A program made the translations under genes and the position numbers. This document shows, piece after piece, positions 59,966-64,000 of a stretch of 64,000 nt of DNA (the first letter of the stretch is position 1; every line of letters starts with the position of its first letter). The stretch is from Liolophura sinensis (taxonomy: Eukaryota; Mollusca; Polyplacophora; Chitonida; Chitonidae): positions 57,519,249-57,583,248 of the forward strand of contig NC_088295.1 in NCBI RefSeq assembly GCF_032854445.1, read 5' to 3'. The notes beneath the pieces were generated by a model. The model ran no database searches. It saw only the letters and a program-made list of their open reading frames with translations, and was not told the origin of the DNA.

Positions 59966-61690
59966 GTCACGCAACACATACACACATTCACACAGGCTGA
60001 CTTCACCCTCTGTTGTATTGTTCGCGGAACACTGCCGGCACATGACTTGATTTTAATGGCGACTTTTTCAGCTTCAGTCAGGGGTTGCCAAGTTCTGGGA
60101 GGATACCATTACATCTTGCACTCGACTAAGGTTACTCTTGGTACACGTATACTTTGGTAAATTTCCATCTGCTTTTCGTGAGGGATAACTGACAGATCGC
60201 TCCTCACTGACGTAAATGCTCACTCCTAAACTCCGGGACGTTGGGTACGAGGGCATCAATTTTGTTGTGCCCTTTTTAGCCACAGAAACATAGATTGATG
60301 GACCAACGCTTACGTCAATGGCGATGTTCCGCAGGGGAAAAACAACCGTCAACAAGTGTTTTGGTCAGTGGAACTGGAAATCCTAAGTATCTTGCTAGTA
60401 CCAATGACGGCATTATGACGATAGAGTGATAATAATCGATAATAAGGTATACCGGTACCATAGAAAACTGACTCTCAAGACCTATAAGTATTCTTGTCCA
60501 ATTATCCCAATAAACCTACTGAGCCATAGTTCTGTCAACGAAGCCCACCAACCAGTGACGTGACGCTACTGGCCTGTCTAAAACGATGTACAAACAAAAA
60601 CATGTCTTATCATTGTTTAGGTAAATGCATGAACAGTGTTTTCTGATCACGAGAGTCTAAGAATCTAACCGATATTTGCATAAAAATCTTAAACGATGAG
60701 AGGGCGTTCTAAGTCCAGAAGCACATTTCCCTTTGCAAAACAACCTAAAACACCAGTTCCGAAAGGAATATGTAGGAAATAATTACATGCGTAACAAATA
60801 AATAAGGTAACTTTCAACACAGAAGCAGCCATCAGTTTTCAGCGGTTTAGGGAAAACAAGCTACATAAACGCCCAGGCAAGAGCTTAAATTAACAATAAA
60901 CTTTTGGATTGCTTTTTTGCAATCCAGACCTTTGATCTTGACGGCATCATAAGACAAAAATAAATACAATTACAGTTACTGTTGTCCTCGATCTGCTGTA
61001 TTGCTGTTGACCCTGTATTGTTTGGTAAATGGCGTTCAAGATTATTTAAGTGTTTTTTTTTTTGTTTTTTTTTTGGAAATTATAAAATGAGAAAAATAAG
61101 AGAGACGCTAATAGATATGCAATTGGCTGCACCGTTGGCTTAAAAATTCCGCGGACTGCTCTTTGCTGATCATTTCCATGATAGCTCTTTTGACAAGTTT
61201 CCAATATCCTGACATCTCATCTACCTCGCTGTGTCGACGGGCTATTCTTGGTGGGGCATGAAACCGATACAACACCTTGCCATTAATCCATCTATGTGAA
61301 CAACCTTCCCTTATTTCCTCTGTGTATATATAAATTATGACTAAGGGCCAGCACAGAGCTGTGTCGGCCGTACAGCGAGGCTGCTTTGCCCAGCGGCAAT
61401 CCTAACCAATGACACTTTTGCAGATCAGTTCGGTGTGTTTAACTTATTTCTCAGTTATCGATGTATTTAGGGAGGAAGAGTGGGAGGGTATCGCCTTTAG
61501 CAGTAACGTAGTCAATAACCTTTCCAGTCAATGAGTGGAGGTTCGAATCCGGCTTCTGTCTATTGAAGTTTTTCAGCTTTATTTGTGTTAACAATACTGG
61601 GGAGATCAGCATCATATTTTGAAACCACAAAAGCATCTAATTGGTATTAATTCTCACAATGTAAGTCAAGCCTAACAAAAACCAGATTTG
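59966..61690. other. No gene seen; possible tRNA-like remnant
   Basis: Poly-T tract near 61051-61074. Further on, GGAGGTTCGAATCCGG (about 61538-61553) is a good B-box with TTTAGCAGTAACGTAG upstream as a poor A-box. No foldable tRNA found by eye; it may be a SINE head remnant. Confidence 0.35.
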
Positions 61691-61745
61691 GGTTCCCTGA
61701 TGAAGATTTCTAAAGGGCGGCAAATCACCGAATATCGTGAATTTC
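61691..61745 (+). ncRNA. Degenerate hammerhead-like motif
   Basis: CTGATGA at 61697-61703 is followed by GATTT...AAATC (about 61705-61725; five pairs, long loop), then ACCGAATATCG, where GAAA should be. The core is broken (GAAT), so activity is unlikely. The layout matches worn hammerheads left by retroelements. Confidence 0.3.
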
Positions 61746-64000
61746 ATCACATCGTTCTTCTACTGGCAATAAATAGTATCGCTAGGATATTTTATATGGT
61801 TAGACTAGATGATGTGACTTTCTAAGCTTTGGAAATATTTATTTACGTCACTATAAAACATGAAAATATAAATCGTCTTTAAAAAGCCTTGGACTTTCAT
61901 TGTGTAGTAGTTTCGTACATACTGATATGTAAACATAAGAGGCTTTATCTTCTCGCCAAAGTTTATAAAAGTGAATTTTGAGAAGAAACAAACACACTGT
62001 GAAAAACGGTCCTACAAAGGAGTCCATTTTCCCTCTTGAACGATGATCTTTCGCATGACAACTGTACTGATCGTATGGTTGACTTGACTGACTGACTGAC
62101 TGATTGAATAGTAAGCCGACCCCTTCACGCCATTTCTTTTAGCAATACTTAAGAATTGGCGGCTCTCTGATGGAATCATATCATCCATGCATTTAATAAC
62201 AGCTTCCTTTGTACACACTACAGATTCCCTGTAACATTTTACAAATTGCATTATACATAGATATGTGTATCCCAAATAACAAAGACAACACCCCTCACCC
62301 CACCCCCCAACAAAACAACAACAAACAAACAAAAAAAGAAAAAAAATTTTTGATATATTTATGGTTTAGTATCCGTGCCCTTTGAGCTATTCTATGGGTT
62401 TCCGAGTTTTGATATTCAGTCTAGAACGTCCATTTTGGTTGTTGGATGAGCTGGTACAGTTCGACGCATAGATTTAACTGCAGAACTTGTGATTTTGTTC
62501 TCGCTATATGTATCCGTAAATGGTCATCTCGAGATTTCAGTCTTAGAAAAACTTGTATGGAAAATTACAAAATTTGCCAAACCATAAATATGTGCCATGC
62601 GTAATCCGTGAAAGGTTCATCTTCTCTGGACAATTGTCTCAAAATAGATGGGACTATCTTGACAGAAGCAAGGCGCCAACTTCAAGAAGAGAACGTAGTG
62701 AACTTTCGTGTCTGGACACTATAACGTGTTGCTCCAGAACCAATTCATTTTAACGGTTGGCTTGTTCCCTGAATCATGTATCAATATTCATCACCAAAAA
62801 CAGAAGAGGAGACCCTAGGCCACAGTTTATTTAGAGGTAATTATATCAATTCTCGTAATACAATATTGTAGAACATGACTGGGTCTACTGACTAATAGCC
62901 TCGCACGTGAATATATATATATACACACATACATATATATTTATATACACACATACATATATATTTATAGACAGAAAAAGGCTCCTTAGTGCTTCGTCCA
63001 GTGTGTTATTGATCACTTCACCGTAGTACTTTAAGAGGGCATTACTCATCACCCATCTGTTACAAAACCTCTGCCAAGTTTCCGCCAACAAAAGTTGCTT
63101 TTCTGATGAAATATGACGTGAAACCTGGCGCTGCCTGATGTAATGAGAATTCACTGCCAAATCAGGAGAGTGGTTGAAGGGAGAGAACCTTTGCCAGCAC
63201 ATCTTTAGTAACCACCTGTCTGGATATTAAAAAATGGACAGTTGTTATGCTTTTTACATGGCCTACATCCTTTTTACGATTCGCATGTGCTAGAGATAAA
63301 GAGCTATTTCATTTAGGAGAACAGATATATGTGTTTATAACTTATAACTTATTTTCAAATATGGTCTTGAATATTTTTTTCGATTTTTTTCCAGGAAAAA
63401 GTCTATTTGAAAATATTTTTGTGTAGTGGGTATTTGTGGATCACCTTTTGGTATTTACCGTCCTGGCATAATATTGTTCGAAATCATAAATATTATAAAT
63501 ATTAATAAATATATTTGAATGTAAATTTGCTGTTTATATCCAAACATTCATTTAATCTGAATTATAATAATATTTATGAATATATTAAAACATAAATGTG
63601 ATCAAAATCCAAGTAGAAGACATCTCTTAGCTGAAAAGATCAAATTCTAGTGTAAATACATTTATTAAATACATGTTACACCTATTCATAACATTATTCA
63701 TAACATATCTACATAAAGACTAAATACACCAAAAGGTGGTCCCAAATATCCACCATACAAAATTTTTTTCAAGTGTCTTTTTCTCTTTAGAGGAAAATCA
63801 GAAAAAATATTGAAGATCACATTTACAACTAACTTTTCGCACTCTTTTATCTTAACTTTATGTAATTTTTACGTTTTCACCAACGTTAACATCACCGACC
63901 TTCTTCCGGCATCTGGTAAATCTTCTGATTTAAAACCATTGCCGAACCCTAGTGAGGTGTGTTCAAGATTGTGTAAGAGTTGGCCGTGGTCAAATGTTTA
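61746..64000. other. No gene seen
   Basis: Contains (CAAA)n at about 62306-62332, an (AT)n stretch at 62911-62922 followed by a duplicated ACACACATACATATATATTT (about 62922-62968), and very AT-rich DNA from 63470 to 63600. No coding feature recognised. Confidence 0.45.

Noticed and set aside
59761-60006. Gly/Val-rich minus-strand frame
   Set aside because: Product of the C-rich tract; low complexity.
61480-61560. tRNA gene candidate with GGTTCGAATCC
   Set aside because: The B-box is good but the A-box is poor, and I could not pair acceptor or anticodon stems by eye. Probably a SINE relic.
1-64000. CRISPR, operon-type or defence systems
   Set aside because: The sequence is animal nuclear DNA. 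The tandem arrays have no spacer-repeat structure and no cas-like or bacterial-type genes are present.

Overview
The window is eukaryotic, animal nuclear DNA, AT-rich and mostly non-coding. It is very probably from a mollusc, most likely a bivalve. The basis is the dispersed repeats: a tRNA-derived SINE ending in a (CACT)n tail, a second tRNA-derived SINE whose antisense form reads TTTATTTATTTGATTGG..., and a third short family ending GTGGCGTTAAGCC plus an ACTC/ATTC tail. From general knowledge these types are abundant in molluscs. I cannot name the species or assign repeat-library family names without a search.

Only one gene can be supported with confidence: a complete six-coding-exon microsomal cytochrome P450 of the CYP2 clan (CYP1/CYP17-like), on the + strand from 34623 to 39974. 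All introns are GT-AG, the splice phases agree, and the product is 509 aa with PPGP hinge, I-helix, ExxR, PERF and haem-Cys motifs. A TATA-like box and an E-box lie just upstream.

Region by region. 0-15 kb: decayed LINE RNase H remnant near 1.3-1.95 kb, short tandem repeats and several SINE fragments, otherwise featureless. 15-33 kb: degenerate tandem arrays (17.9-18.5 kb and 30.9-31.2 kb), two copies of a TA-flanked MITE (20.1 and 27.1 kb), a roughly 18-unit 46-bp minisatellite (27.3-28.16 kb) followed at once by a candidate hammerhead ribozyme core, and an inverted SINE pair (29.7-30.8 kb). 33.36-33.55 kb: an almost perfect 196-bp palindrome. 34.6-40.0 kb: the P450 gene. 41-52.7 kb: more SINEs, one short MITE and a second decayed LINE C-terminus (48.5 kb). 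56.9-58.6 kb: two related 48-50-bp minisatellites, the first bracketed by a direct repeat, with two foldback MITEs between them. 59-64 kb: a C-rich/G-quadruplex-prone tract and a degenerate hammerhead-like motif.

There is no operon logic, CRISPR array or defence system here. The more unusual material is the self-cleaving-ribozyme-like motifs and palindrome, probably left by retroelements, and the internal order of the minisatellites.
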